Below, one piece after another: positions 50,139-59,027 of a stretch of 64,000 nucleotides of DNA. The notes under the pieces were generated by a model. It was given only the letters and a program-made list of their open reading frames with translations, was not told where the DNA came from and ran no database searches. How positions within the stretch are numbered: position 1 is the first letter of the stretch; every line of letters starts with the position of its first letter. The DNA comes from JAVBLU01 sp031553225 (lineage in GTDB: Bacteria; Bacillota; Clostridia; Christensenellales; UBA1750). The position numbers and the translations under genes are program-made. The stretch spans positions 40,434 to 104,433 of the forward strand of contig JAVBLU010000024.1 in NCBI GenBank assembly GCA_031553225.1, written 5' to 3'.

Positions 50139-51017
50139 ATGATAGAAACCCGAGGCGCGAAGTTCTTCTACGTCGTCAATTACTTTCTGGTGTCCTGCGT
50201 TGTGCTTGCGTGTTTTCTGCCCTTCGTCAACCTGGTGGCCACGTCCTTCTCCAGCGAGCACGCGGTTATATCGGGCATGGTGAGCCTGTGGCCCGTGGAG
50301 GCCACCATAAAAACCTACCGGCTCGTGTTCATCGGCACGCCGCTTCTGCAAAGCATGCGCAACTCCGTCGTGCTTACGCTGATGGGCACGGCCATCAACA
50401 TGGCCATGACCATACTTGCCGCTTACGCGCTCTCGCGCAAGCGCTTTTTCCTGCGGCGCGGGACGCTGAAGATGATCACCACCACCATGATGATCGGCGC
50501 GGGGCTCATCCCCAACTTCCTGCTCATCAAATCGCTCGGACTGATGAACACCTATTGGGCGCTGTGGTTGCCCAGCGCTATGAGCACCTACAACATGATC
50601 GTGATGAAGACGTTTTTCGAATCGCTCCCCGACAGCCTGGAGGAGTCCGCCATGATCGACGGGGCGAGCGATCCGATCATCATGCTGCGTATCATTCTGC
50701 CGCTCTCCTTGGCCTCGCTGGCCACCATCACGCTGTTCTACGCGGTGGGCTGGTGGAACGTACTGCAGGGCGTGCTCATCTACATCACCTCCAGCAAACT
50801 CTTTACGCTGCAAAAGCTGCTCAACGACATGATCAATGCGACTTCGCTGGACATGGTGAGCAACATCGCCCGCGACACAAGCGACGTGGAGACTGTAGCG
50901 CAGGAGTCCATCAAGGCGGCCGCTGTGGTCGTGGCCACCGTGCCCATCCTCATCGTATACCCGTTCCTGCAGAAGTATTTCGTCAAGGGCGTCATGATCG
51001 GCTCGATCAAGGGTTAG
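50139..51017 (+). CDS. Carbohydrate ABC transporter permease (LplC type)
   Basis: This 292-residue partner permease has the EAA loop EESAMIDGASDPIIMLRIILPL near residue 170 and ends KYFVKGVMIGSIKG. GAGGGGGGACC precedes the ATG. It resembles the LplC-type permease of the rhamnoside locus in this window in length and ends, consistent with duplication of one transporter family for different pectin parts. Confidence 0.92.
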   Translation: MIETRGAKFFYVVNYFLVSCVVLACFLPFVNLVATSFSSEHAVISGMVSLWPVEATIKTYRLVFIGTPLLQSMRNSVVLTLMGTAINMAMTILAAYALSRKRFFLRRGTLKMITTTMMIGAGLIPNFLLIKSLGLMNTYWALWLPSAMSTYNMIVMKTFFESLPDSLEESAMIDGASDPIIMLRIILPLSLASLATITLFYAVGWWNVLQGVLIYITSSKLFTLQKLLNDMINATSLDMVSNIARDTSDVETVAQESIKAAAVVVATVPILIVYPFLQKYFVKGVMIGSIKG

Positions 51018-51091
51018 CGTTTCCGCGAGCAACCGCGCGCCGCACGGCGGCATGCTGTTGATATAGACCCCACAAACAAGGAGGAAGACAC

Positions 51092-52687
51092 ATGCGTAAT
51101 CGTTCTCTTGCGGCGGTACTCTGCGTTGTGCTGCTGGCGGCGTTCCTGTCGGCCTGCGCGGGCGCTCCGGCTGCCAGCAACCCCCCGGCGGGCACGGCCA
51201 AGCCCGGCGCCGCGCCCACGGCCGCCGCCCAGAAGGGCCCCATCTCCGTGGCGATTCTGGACCGCGGCGCCGTTCCGCCAGACAAGGGTACCTATGAGGA
51301 CAACGCGGTCACCAAGTGGATTAACGAGAATTCGCCCGTCAAGGTGAACTTCGTGGCCGTTCCCCGCGGCGAGACGACCAACAAGTACAACACCATGCTG
51401 GCCGCCGGCACCGCGCCGGACATCTTCATGGAGTTCCAGCCCGACATGACGGAGACGCTCGTCAACCAGGGCGTGCTCATGGAAGTCGGGCCCCTGCTGG
51501 ACAAGTACGGCGCGGACATCCGCCGCTTGACTCCGCCGGAGACCATGAAGTGGGCCATGTACAACGGCAAGGAGTACGCTGTTCCCATGATCCGCTCGGA
51601 CATCGGCGTGGCGAACTGGATGCTGTGGTACCGCGACGACTGGCGCGAGAAGGTGGGCGTTCCCGTGCCCACGGATATCGACTCCTTCTACAACATGATC
51701 AAGGCTTTCGTGGAGAAGGATCCGGACGGCAACGGCCAGAAGGACACCTACGGCTACTCGCTGGCCGCCATCGGTCCCGGCGTCATCCAGGAGTACTTCG
51801 GCGTGCAGGGCGGGTTCTGGTATCCCGCTAAGGACGGCATGTGGGATCTGGACTACGTGTCCGACGGCATGCGCGACGCCAAGGCTTTCGTTCGCAAGAT
51901 CCTCACCGAAGGCATCGCGGACAAGGAATACATCACCGACAAGAACTCCCAAAAGATGACGGAAGACTTCGTCACCGGCAAGTGCGGCGTGTACCCGCAG
52001 GGCACCGGCTACATCAACAACATCTATGCCACCCTGATGAAGAACCAGCCCTCCGCCAAGCCCCTGCCCCTGCGCGCCATCTCCGGCCCCTACGGCCAGA
52101 GCGCGTATTACCAGGAGCGCAAGGTAAACTTCCTGAACATGATTCCCGCAGCCAGCAAACACGGCGCGGAGGCCGTGGAGTACCTCAACTGGATGATGGC
52201 CTCCGGCGCTTGGGAGACCGTTAAGTACGGCGAGGAAGGCAAGCACTACAAGAAGGTGAACGGCATCATTGTCGCCACGTACGACGACGCCACCTTCAAG
52301 TCCGACCTGACCTGGCGCGGCGAGTACGCCACCATGGCCGCCGAGGACATCAAGCCCGCCGACATGAAGACCATGTACTCCGAGGCTGCCCCGGACATCC
52401 AGGCCTCCCGCGCGCTCAACGCCCTGGCCATTGAGGTTAACCTGCAGGACAAGTTCTGGCGTCCGACCCCCACGTCCGCGCTGGGCCTGGACATCGGCAC
52501 GCAGGTGACCAACCTGAAGGCCGCTTCCGACGCGGTTTGGGAAAAGTTCCTGGCCGATCCGAGCATGACGCCCGAAGCCGCCCAGGCTGAGATTCTCAAG
52601 CAATGGAACGGCCTTGGGTATCAGGAGCTGCGCAAGCAGTTCTCCGATAAGGCCAAGGAGCTTAACATCAGCACCGCTAAGCCCTAA
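51092..52687 (+). CDS. Carbohydrate ABC transporter substrate-binding lipoprotein (LplA type)
   Basis: This 531-residue lipoprotein has signal MRNRSLAAVLCVVLLAAFLS then A-C at the lipobox (C22). A short Ala/Pro linker follows. The binding fold has VKVNFVAVPRGETTNKYNTM and the KDPDGNGQKDTYGYS loop also seen in the other binding protein. It should capture the oligosaccharide outside the cell for the two permeases upstream. A strong hairpin after it separates it from the enzyme genes, which have their own promoter. Confidence 0.92.
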   Translation: MRNRSLAAVLCVVLLAAFLSACAGAPAASNPPAGTAKPGAAPTAAAQKGPISVAILDRGAVPPDKGTYEDNAVTKWINENSPVKVNFVAVPRGETTNKYNTMLAAGTAPDIFMEFQPDMTETLVNQGVLMEVGPLLDKYGADIRRLTPPETMKWAMYNGKEYAVPMIRSDIGVANWMLWYRDDWREKVGVPVPTDIDSFYNMIKAFVEKDPDGNGQKDTYGYSLAAIGPGVIQEYFGVQGGFWYPAKDGMWDLDYVSDGMRDAKAFVRKILTEGIADKEYITDKNSQKMTEDFVTGKCGVYPQGTGYINNIYATLMKNQPSAKPLPLRAISGPYGQSAYYQERKVNFLNMIPAASKHGAEAVEYLNWMMASGAWETVKYGEEGKHYKKVNGIIVATYDDATFKSDLTWRGEYATMAAEDIKPADMKTMYSEAAPDIQASRALNALAIEVNLQDKFWRPTPTSALGLDIGTQVTNLKAASDAVWEKFLADPSMTPEAAQAEILKQWNGLGYQELRKQFSDKAKELNISTAKP

Positions 52688-52703
52688 CTCCCAAAAAACG
52701 CAG

Positions 52704-52731
52704 GCGCCCGGACGAGGAACCGTCCGGGCGC
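52704..52731 (+). terminator. Terminator after the binding-protein gene
   Basis: Perfect 11-base stem GCGCCCGGACG / CGTCCGGGCGC with a six-base loop, then TTCCTCG. Confidence 0.8.
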
Positions 52732-52769
52732 TTCCTCGTGTGCGGCCATACCGGTGGGACGCGCGCCCG

Positions 52770-52798
52770 TTGCGCAAACCTGCCAAAGGTTGTACAAT
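52770..52798 (+). promoter_or_regulatory. Promoter of the GH4-uxa gene group, with spacer dyad
   Basis: TTGCGC (52770-52775), 17 bases, TACAAT (52793-52798). The spacer holds AACCT-GCCAA-AGGTT (52777-52791), a possible operator. Confidence 0.7.
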
Positions 52799-52842
52799 AA
52801 GGTGTCATTCGCCACATGCTAGGACGCGAGGAGGAATTGTTA

Positions 52843-54144
52843 GTGCCTAAGATCGCCTTTATGGGTGCCGGAAGCACCGTGTTCGCCAAGAACGTGCTGG
52901 GGGATTGCATCAAGTCGCCTGCGCTTGCCGACAGCCAGATCGCGCTGCACGACATCGACCCGCAACGGCTTGAAGACTCCTTCCTAATGCTGCAGAACAT
53001 CAACAAGAACGCTGGCGGAAAGGCGACCATTACCGCCACGCTGGACCGTAAGGAGTCCTTGCGCGGGGCGGACTACGTGGTGAACGCCATCCAGGTGGGC
53101 CTGTACGATCCCTGCACCATCACCGACTTTGAGGTGCCCCGCAAGTATGGCCTCAAGCAGACGATCGCGGACACGCTGGGTATCGGCGGCATCATGCGCG
53201 CGCTGCGCACCATCCCCGTCCTTCAGGATTTTGCGCGCGATATGGAGGAAGTTTGCCCGAACGCCTGGTTTTTGAACTACACCAACCCCATGGCCATGCT
53301 GGCGGGCTACATGCAGCGCTATACGGGCGTTAAGACCGTGGGCCTTTGCCACAGCGTGCAGGGCTGCTGCTCCGGACTGATGCGCGGCCTGCAGATGCCC
53401 TACGATGACACCGTGCAATGGACGATCGCCGGCATCAACCACCAGTCGTGGCTGCTTGAGGTGACCAAGCGCGGCGTGGACCTATACCCCGAGATCCGCC
53501 GCCGCGCCCTTGCGCGCACGGACAACGAGCGCGACCGCGTGCGCTACGAGATTATGAAGCAGTTTGGGTACTACCTCACCGAGTCCTCCGAGCACTCCTC
53601 CGAGTACTTGCCCTACTTCATCAAGGACAAGTATCCCGAACTCATCGAGCGCTTTAACATCCCGCTGGACGAGTATCCGCGCCGCTGCATCAACCAGATC
53701 GCCAGCTGGGCCAAAATGCGCGACGAGCTTGTGAACGACAAGCAGCTTACCCACGAGCGCACGCACGAATACGCTTCCTACATCATGGAAGCCATGGAGA
53801 CAAACGTGCCTTACAAAATTGGCGGCAACGTGCTCAACAAGGGCCACATGATCGCCAACCTGCCCGAGGAGGCATGCGTTGAGATTCCCTGTCTGGTGGA
53901 CGCCTCCGGCGTGAACGGCACCTACGTGGGCGCGCTGCCCCCGCAGTGCGCGGCCCTGAACATGACGAACATCAACGTGCAGCTGCTCACCATCGAAGCC
54001 GCGCACACGCTCAAGCGCGAGCACATCTACCATGCGGCCATGCTCGACCCGCACTGCATGTCCGAGCTGTCCATGGACGACATCCGCAGCATGGTGGACG
54101 ACCTGATCGAGCGGCACGGCAGCTGGCTGCCCCAGTACAAATAG
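52843..54144 (+). CDS. GH4 glycosidase, probable alpha-galacturonidase/alpha-galactosidase (LplD/MelA type)
   Basis: This 433-residue NAD+- and Mn-dependent family 4 glycosidase starts VPKIAFMGAGSTVFAKNVLG, the dinucleotide-binding fold. The metal site has C169-H170-S in GLCHSVQG and H200 in GINHQSW. NYTNPMAM is also typical. MelA-type GH4 enzymes with CHS are galactosidases, while LplD next to lplABC is an alpha-galacturonidase. The downstream uxa genes favour galacturonidase here. GTG 52843 follows GAGGAGGAA; the frame upstream has no family sequence. Confidence 0.9.
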   Translation: MPKIAFMGAGSTVFAKNVLGDCIKSPALADSQIALHDIDPQRLEDSFLMLQNINKNAGGKATITATLDRKESLRGADYVVNAIQVGLYDPCTITDFEVPRKYGLKQTIADTLGIGGIMRALRTIPVLQDFARDMEEVCPNAWFLNYTNPMAMLAGYMQRYTGVKTVGLCHSVQGCCSGLMRGLQMPYDDTVQWTIAGINHQSWLLEVTKRGVDLYPEIRRRALARTDNERDRVRYEIMKQFGYYLTESSEHSSEYLPYFIKDKYPELIERFNIPLDEYPRRCINQIASWAKMRDELVNDKQLTHERTHEYASYIMEAMETNVPYKIGGNVLNKGHMIANLPEEACVEIPCLVDASGVNGTYVGALPPQCAALNMTNINVQLLTIEAAHTLKREHIYHAAMLDPHCMSELSMDDIRSMVDDLIERHGSWLPQYK

Positions 54145-54159
54145 CACGGAGGTGCCGCC

Positions 54160-55593
54160 ATGGAGCGCCTGAACCGCGGGCTTGCCGCCAAACAAAGCCT
54201 GCCGCACGGCCCTGTAACTCCGATGCCCATCCGTGTGGCCATGATCGGCGAGGGCGTTTTTCTGCGCACGTTCGTGGCATGGATGATCGACATCCTGAAC
54301 GAAAAGCATGGTTTTAACGGCGGCATCGCCGTCATCAAGCCCATTCCCGGCGTACACAATCTGCCCGATTTTGCCGCGCAGGACTGCGTTTACACCGTGC
54401 TCCTGCGCGGCCTTCTGGGCGGCCGGACCGTGGAGGAGGCCCACGTGGTCACCTCCATCCAAAGCATCACCGGCGCGTATGACGATTTCCCCGCGTGCCT
54501 TCGGCTGTTTGCTGCGGACACGCTGCGCTTCGTGTTTTCCAACACCACCGAGGCGGGCATTGCCTGGGGTGAGGACGGCCCGGACGACCTGCCGCCCGCC
54601 ACCTACCCCGGCAAGCTCGCCGCGCTTCTGCGCGCGCGCTTTAAGGCTTTTGCCGGCGACCCGGCCAAAGGCCTGCACATCATCCCCTGCGAGCTGATCG
54701 AGAAGAACGGCGAGACACTGCGCACCTATGTGCTGCGCCACCTGCGCGCCTGGGGCGACGAGGAGGCCGCGCGATGGGTGGAGCGCGCCTGCACGTTCAC
54801 CGATACGCTGGTGGATCGCATCGTCACCGGCTATCCCAAGGACGAAGCCGAGGAGATCTGCGCGCGCCTTGGTTACGAAGACCGCCTGCTCACCACCGGC
54901 GAACCCTTCGCGCTGTTCTGCCTGCAAGGCGACGGCGCCATCGACGAAGAGCTTCCCCTTGTTCGCTGCGGGCTGCCCGCGGTGTGGGACCGCAGCATCA
55001 AGGCCTACCGCGACCGCAAGGTATACATCCTCAACGGCGCGCATACCCTACTTTCCTCCATCGCCCCCTTGTGCGGCGTACACACCGTGCGGCAGGCCGT
55101 GGAGGACGGCGATATCGGCCCGCTGCTGAGCCGGGCGCTGAAGGAGGAGATCATGCCCTTCATCGCCTTGCCGGAGGAAGTGAAGACGGCCTTCTGCGAC
55201 GCGGTAATGGAGCGCTTCGCCAATCCTTTCATGGTGCATCAGCTGGCGAGCATCTCGCTCAACGCCATATCAAAATTCGGCGTGCGCGATCTGCCTTCGC
55301 TGGCCGCCTACGCGCGCAAGCACGGCAAAGCGCCCGCGCGGCTGACGCTCGCCCTGGCCGGGCTGCTTGTGCAGGCGCGCTCCGCGCAAAACGACGGCGA
55401 CGCGCCCAAGGTTTGCGCGCTGTGGGAGCGCGCGGGCGGCGACGCCGGCGCTATGGCCCGGCTGGCCCTGTCGGCCGAGGGCCCCTTTGGCGACGCAGGC
55501 TGTCTGCCCGGGGTGACGGACGCGCTCACCCGCGCGCTGGCGGAGCTGCAGGCCGGCTCCATGCGCGACGCCGTGCGGCAGGCAAACGCATGA
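54160..55593 (+). CDS. uxaB: Tagaturonate reductase (mannitol dehydrogenase family)
   Basis: This 477-residue NADH-dependent reductase turns D-tagaturonate into D-altronate. The nucleotide-binding end reads PIRVAMIGEGVFLRTFVAWM. The catalytic region has DRSIKAYRDRKVYILNGAHT, with the Lys/Asn/His set of polyol dehydrogenases. PCELIEKNGETLRTYVLRHL is also conserved. GGAGG precedes the ATG, 15 bases after GH4. Its stop overlaps the uxaA start (ATGA), so the two are coupled. Fructuronate reductase is the main alternative, but UxaA next door supports tagaturonate. Confidence 0.9.
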   Translation: MERLNRGLAAKQSLPHGPVTPMPIRVAMIGEGVFLRTFVAWMIDILNEKHGFNGGIAVIKPIPGVHNLPDFAAQDCVYTVLLRGLLGGRTVEEAHVVTSIQSITGAYDDFPACLRLFAADTLRFVFSNTTEAGIAWGEDGPDDLPPATYPGKLAALLRARFKAFAGDPAKGLHIIPCELIEKNGETLRTYVLRHLRAWGDEEAARWVERACTFTDTLVDRIVTGYPKDEAEEICARLGYEDRLLTTGEPFALFCLQGDGAIDEELPLVRCGLPAVWDRSIKAYRDRKVYILNGAHTLLSSIAPLCGVHTVRQAVEDGDIGPLLSRALKEEIMPFIALPEEVKTAFCDAVMERFANPFMVHQLASISLNAISKFGVRDLPSLAAYARKHGKAPARLTLALAGLLVQARSAQNDGDAPKVCALWERAGGDAGAMARLALSAEGPFGDAGCLPGVTDALTRALAELQAGSMRDAVRQANA

Positions 55594-57059
55594 GCGCCTG
55601 GCTGCGCATCACCGACAGCGACAATGTGGCCGTGGCGCTGGAGGCTGCCCCGCAGGGCGATTCCATGCCGGGGGGCGCACATGCGCTGCAGGACATCCCC
55701 GCCGGGCACAAAGCCGCCGTGCATGATATTGGCAAGGGCCAAACCGTGGTCAAATACGGCGCTCCCATCGGCGTCGCCACGGCCGATATACCGGCCGGCG
55801 CTTGGGTACACACGCACAACGTATCCTCCGGCCTGGAGGCGGACGAGGCCTACTCCTATGCGTACCAAAGCTACCAACTGCCCGATCCTGGCCCCGCACC
55901 GGCGTTCCTTGGCTTTGCCAGGAAGGATGGCCAGGTGGGCATACGCAACGAACTGTGGGTGATACCGGCCGTCGGATGCGTGAGCCACACCGCGCACCTC
56001 ATCGCCAAGGCAGCGGAAACGGCCTTTCCCGGCGCATTCTCCGCTTGCGCGGCCTTAGCGCACCCTTACGGATGCTCGCAGTCCGGGCAGGACGCACTGC
56101 AGACGCGCGACCTGATCGCCGCGCTTGCCCAGCATCCCAACGCCTCGGCCGTGCTCGTGCTTGGGCTTGGATGCGAGGTGAACCGCCTGTGTGGGCTTCT
56201 GCCGCAGATTGGCGCGCGCGACAACCTAGTCGCCTTCGACGCGCAGGATGTGTCCGACGAGGTGGCCCACGCGCTTGACCTGCTCCGGCCTCTGGCGCAA
56301 AAGGCGCTGAGCGAAAAGCGCACGCCGCAGCCCATTGGTAAACTGCGCCTGGGGCTTAAGTGCGGTGGCTCGGACGGTTATTCAGGCCTGACGGCCAACC
56401 CGCTTGTGGGCGCCGTGTGCGACCGCGTGTCCGCTTTGGGCGGTTCCTGCGGCATGACCGAGGTACCCGAGATGTTCGGCGCGGAGCGGTTGCTCATGAA
56501 CCGCGCCGCAAGCCGCGAGGTGTTCGCCTCCATCGTGGGCATGATCGACGCCTACAAGGCATACTTCCGGGCTCATGAACTGCCTGTGTACGACAATCCT
56601 TCCCCCGGCAACAAGGACGGCGGCATCACGACGCTTGAGGAAAAGTCGCTCGGATGCACGCACAAAGCCGGCCATGCGCAGGTGGTGGACGTGCTGCCCT
56701 ACGCTGGGCGCTTCCGCCAGGACGGCCTCACCCTCATCACGGGGCCGGGAAACGACCTGTGCGCCTGTACAGCCCTTGCGGCGGCCGGATGCCAGCTCAT
56801 TTTGTTCACCACCGGACGTGGTACGCCCTACGGGGGGCCCGTGCCCACGCTGAAGATCGCCACGAACAGCGCCATGGCCGCGCGCAAGAACGCCTGGATC
56901 GACTACGACGCCGGAAGGCTGCTCGGCGGCCTGCCCATGCGCGCTGCGTGCGATGAACTCTTTGCGCTGGTCATGGACACCTTAAACGGCAAACCCGCCA
57001 AAGCCGAGGCGCTGGGGTACCGCGACCTGGCCATCCTGAAAGGCGGCGTAACACAATAA
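55590..57059 (+). CDS. uxaA: Altronate dehydratase
   Basis: This 489-residue enzyme dehydrates D-altronate to 2-keto-3-deoxygluconate. The N-terminal SAF domain (DNVAVALEAAPQGDSM, IPAGAWVHTHNVSSGL) and the long UxaA domain are both present. The latter has HPYGCSQSG, LKCGGSDGYSGLTANPLVGA, and SPGNKDGGITTLEEKSLGCT, whose Cys residues probably hold iron. It starts inside the uxaB stop. KDG kinase and KDPG aldolase, the next steps, are not in this window. Confidence 0.95.
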   Translation: MSAWLRITDSDNVAVALEAAPQGDSMPGGAHALQDIPAGHKAAVHDIGKGQTVVKYGAPIGVATADIPAGAWVHTHNVSSGLEADEAYSYAYQSYQLPDPGPAPAFLGFARKDGQVGIRNELWVIPAVGCVSHTAHLIAKAAETAFPGAFSACAALAHPYGCSQSGQDALQTRDLIAALAQHPNASAVLVLGLGCEVNRLCGLLPQIGARDNLVAFDAQDVSDEVAHALDLLRPLAQKALSEKRTPQPIGKLRLGLKCGGSDGYSGLTANPLVGAVCDRVSALGGSCGMTEVPEMFGAERLLMNRAASREVFASIVGMIDAYKAYFRAHELPVYDNPSPGNKDGGITTLEEKSLGCTHKAGHAQVVDVLPYAGRFRQDGLTLITGPGNDLCACTALAAAGCQLILFTTGRGTPYGGPVPTLKIATNSAMAARKNAWIDYDAGRLLGGLPMRAACDELFALVMDTLNGKPAKAEALGYRDLAILKGGVTQ

Positions 57060-57094
57060 CGTCAAGGCATATCTACGTGAAGGAGCGTGTACGC

Positions 57095-58348
57095 ATGAAC
57101 CTCATTCGTGAAGAGAGCAAGCTGATGCCACTCATCGCTAAGACCATCGCCGAGCAGCCCGTGCTGGACATCCACACCCACCTGTTTGACCCGGCGCAGG
57201 GTGAGCTGCTTTTGTGGAACGTGGACGAACTGCTCACCTACCACTATCTGATCGCCGAGACCTTCCGCTACATCACCATGGACTACGCAGCGTTCTGGCA
57301 ACTGTCCAAGCGGCAGCAGGCCGACATCGTGTGGCAGACGCTCTTCATCGACCACACGCCTTGCTCCGAGTCCACCCTGGGCGTACTGACCGTGCTCAAC
57401 CGCCTGGGCTTTGACAACTCAGCGCGCGATCTGTCGAAGATCCGCGCCTGGTTCGACGGCAAGACGACCAAGGAGTATATCGACATCGCCTTCCGCGTGA
57501 GCGGGTGCTACCAGGTCATCATGACGAACGATCCCTTCGACCCGCTGGAGGCCCCCACATGGCTGAAGGGCTTTGCGCGCGACCCGCGTTTCCGCGCCGC
57601 GCTGCGCATCGACCCGCTGCTTTTGTGGTTTGAGGACCGCGCCGTGCCCGTGCTTACCGCGCAGGGCTATAAGGTGACGGGCGTTTCGGATGAGACGCGC
57701 ATGGCCGAGGTGCGCCGCTTCCTGAAGGATTGGGCGCTGCGCATGGACGCCGCCTACATGGCCGTTTCCCTGTCCGACGCCGTATACCCGGCCGGCTCGC
57801 TCACCGACCGTATCGTGCGCGAATGCGTTGTGCCCGTGTGCATGGATCTGAACATCCCCTTCGCGCTGATGATCGGCGTGCGACGGCAAATTAATCCGGA
57901 GCTGAAGCTGGCGGGCGACGGCGTGGGCCGGTGCGACCTGAATACGCTGGAGTCGCTGTGCCGCGACTTCCCCAAAGCCAAGTTCATGTCCACCATCCTC
58001 AGCCGCGAAAACCAGCACGAGCTCACCGTGATGACGCGCAAATTCCGCAACCTGCACATCTTCGGCTGCTGGTGGTTCCTGAACAACCCGGGGTTTGTGG
58101 AGGAAATGACCCGCATGCGCTTTGAGCTGCTGGGTACCTCGCACACGCCGCAGCATTCCGACGCGCGCGTGCTCGACCAGATCATCTACAAGTGGGCGCA
58201 CAGCAAGCGCATCATCACCAAGGTGATGCAGGAGAAGTACGCTCTTGTGCTGCAGAACGGCTGGGGCGTTTCCGAAGAGGAGATCAAGCGCGACGTGGCG
58301 CAGCTCTTCGGCGGCGAATTCGAAGCCTTTCTGGCGCGTAAGCTGTAG
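57095..58348 (+). CDS. Uronate isomerase-like amidohydrolase (non-classical UxaC)
   Basis: This 417-residue TIM-barrel protein of the amidohydrolase superfamily has the metal pair D25-I-H27-T-H29 at the end of strand 1 and RQINPELKLAGDGVGRCDL later. It also has CWWFLNNPGFVEEM, as in uronate isomerases. It differs from classical UxaC in length and in the first 100 residues. From context it should turn galacturonate into tagaturonate and complete the module with UxaB and UxaA. ATG 57095 follows AAGGAG by nine bases; an upstream GTG at 57077 has no ribosome site. Confidence 0.78.
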   Translation: MNLIREESKLMPLIAKTIAEQPVLDIHTHLFDPAQGELLLWNVDELLTYHYLIAETFRYITMDYAAFWQLSKRQQADIVWQTLFIDHTPCSESTLGVLTVLNRLGFDNSARDLSKIRAWFDGKTTKEYIDIAFRVSGCYQVIMTNDPFDPLEAPTWLKGFARDPRFRAALRIDPLLLWFEDRAVPVLTAQGYKVTGVSDETRMAEVRRFLKDWALRMDAAYMAVSLSDAVYPAGSLTDRIVRECVVPVCMDLNIPFALMIGVRRQINPELKLAGDGVGRCDLNTLESLCRDFPKAKFMSTILSRENQHELTVMTRKFRNLHIFGCWWFLNNPGFVEEMTRMRFELLGTSHTPQHSDARVLDQIIYKWAHSKRIITKVMQEKYALVLQNGWGVSEEEIKRDVAQLFGGEFEAFLARKL

Positions 58349-58366
58349 AAGCGCCGGGGGATGGAC

Positions 58367-58993
58367 ATGAGCCGCAGAACGAAACGCTTCATTGTTTCCA
58401 TGATCGCCTTGATTATACCCATTATCGCCCTTGCGGGCTGTGGAGGAAAGAAAACCGTGAGCAATCCCATCGCCACCATCACCATGGAGGACGGCTCCAC
58501 CATCAAGATCGAGCTGTACCCCGACAAGGCTCCCAACACCGTGGCCAACTTCGTCACCCTCATCCAGGACGGCTTCTACGACGGAACCACCTTTCATCGC
58601 CTCGTGCCCGGATTTGTCATCCAGGGCGGCGACCCGGACGGCAACGGCACCGGCGGCCCGGGTTACAGCATTGCCGGCGAGTTTTCCTCCAACAAGTTCG
58701 CCAAGAACGACATCGCCCACGTGCGCGGCGTTCTCTCCATGGCGCGCTCGGGCCATCCTGACTCGGCGGGCAGCCAGTTCTTCATCTGCGTGGACGACTG
58801 CCGCCAGTCGCTGGACGGCAAATACGCCGCCTTCGGCAAGGTGGTGGACGAGGAGAGCATGAAGACCGTGGACGCCATCGTGGCGCTGCCCAACTCCGGC
58901 TACCCAAACAACAAAGCGCTTAAACCCCCGGTGATGAAGAGCGTCACCGTGGACACGCAGGGCGTCACCTACAGCGTAAAGACGATCAAGTGA
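58367..58993 (+). CDS. Cyclophilin-type peptidyl-prolyl isomerase, lipoprotein
   Basis: This protein of about 208 residues has a type II signal (RRTKRFIVSMIALIIPIIAL then A-G-C) and one cyclophilin domain with FHRLVPGFVIQGGDPDGNG and SAGSQFFICVDDC. It should catalyse prolyl isomerisation of proteins outside the membrane. Two ATGs six bases apart are possible; 58367 is chosen because GGGGG lies six bases before it. It is unrelated in function to the uxa genes, though close to them (18 bases). Confidence 0.92.
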   Translation: MSRRTKRFIVSMIALIIPIIALAGCGGKKTVSNPIATITMEDGSTIKIELYPDKAPNTVANFVTLIQDGFYDGTTFHRLVPGFVIQGGDPDGNGTGGPGYSIAGEFSSNKFAKNDIAHVRGVLSMARSGHPDSAGSQFFICVDDCRQSLDGKYAAFGKVVDEESMKTVDAIVALPNSGYPNNKALKPPVMKSVTVDTQGVTYSVKTIK

Positions 58994-59027
58994 TGCGGCG
59001 GGAAACGCAAACGGCGGTGAACCGGAC

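Noticed and set aside
49494..51053. Minus-strand frame of about 519 codons opposite the LplB/LplC permeases
   Set aside because: It lies wholly opposite two clear permease genes and has the composition of an antisense frame.
51014..52786. Minus-strand frame of about 590 codons opposite the binding lipoprotein
   Set aside because: It is antisense to a gene with a clear lipobox and binding fold, and shows no domain.
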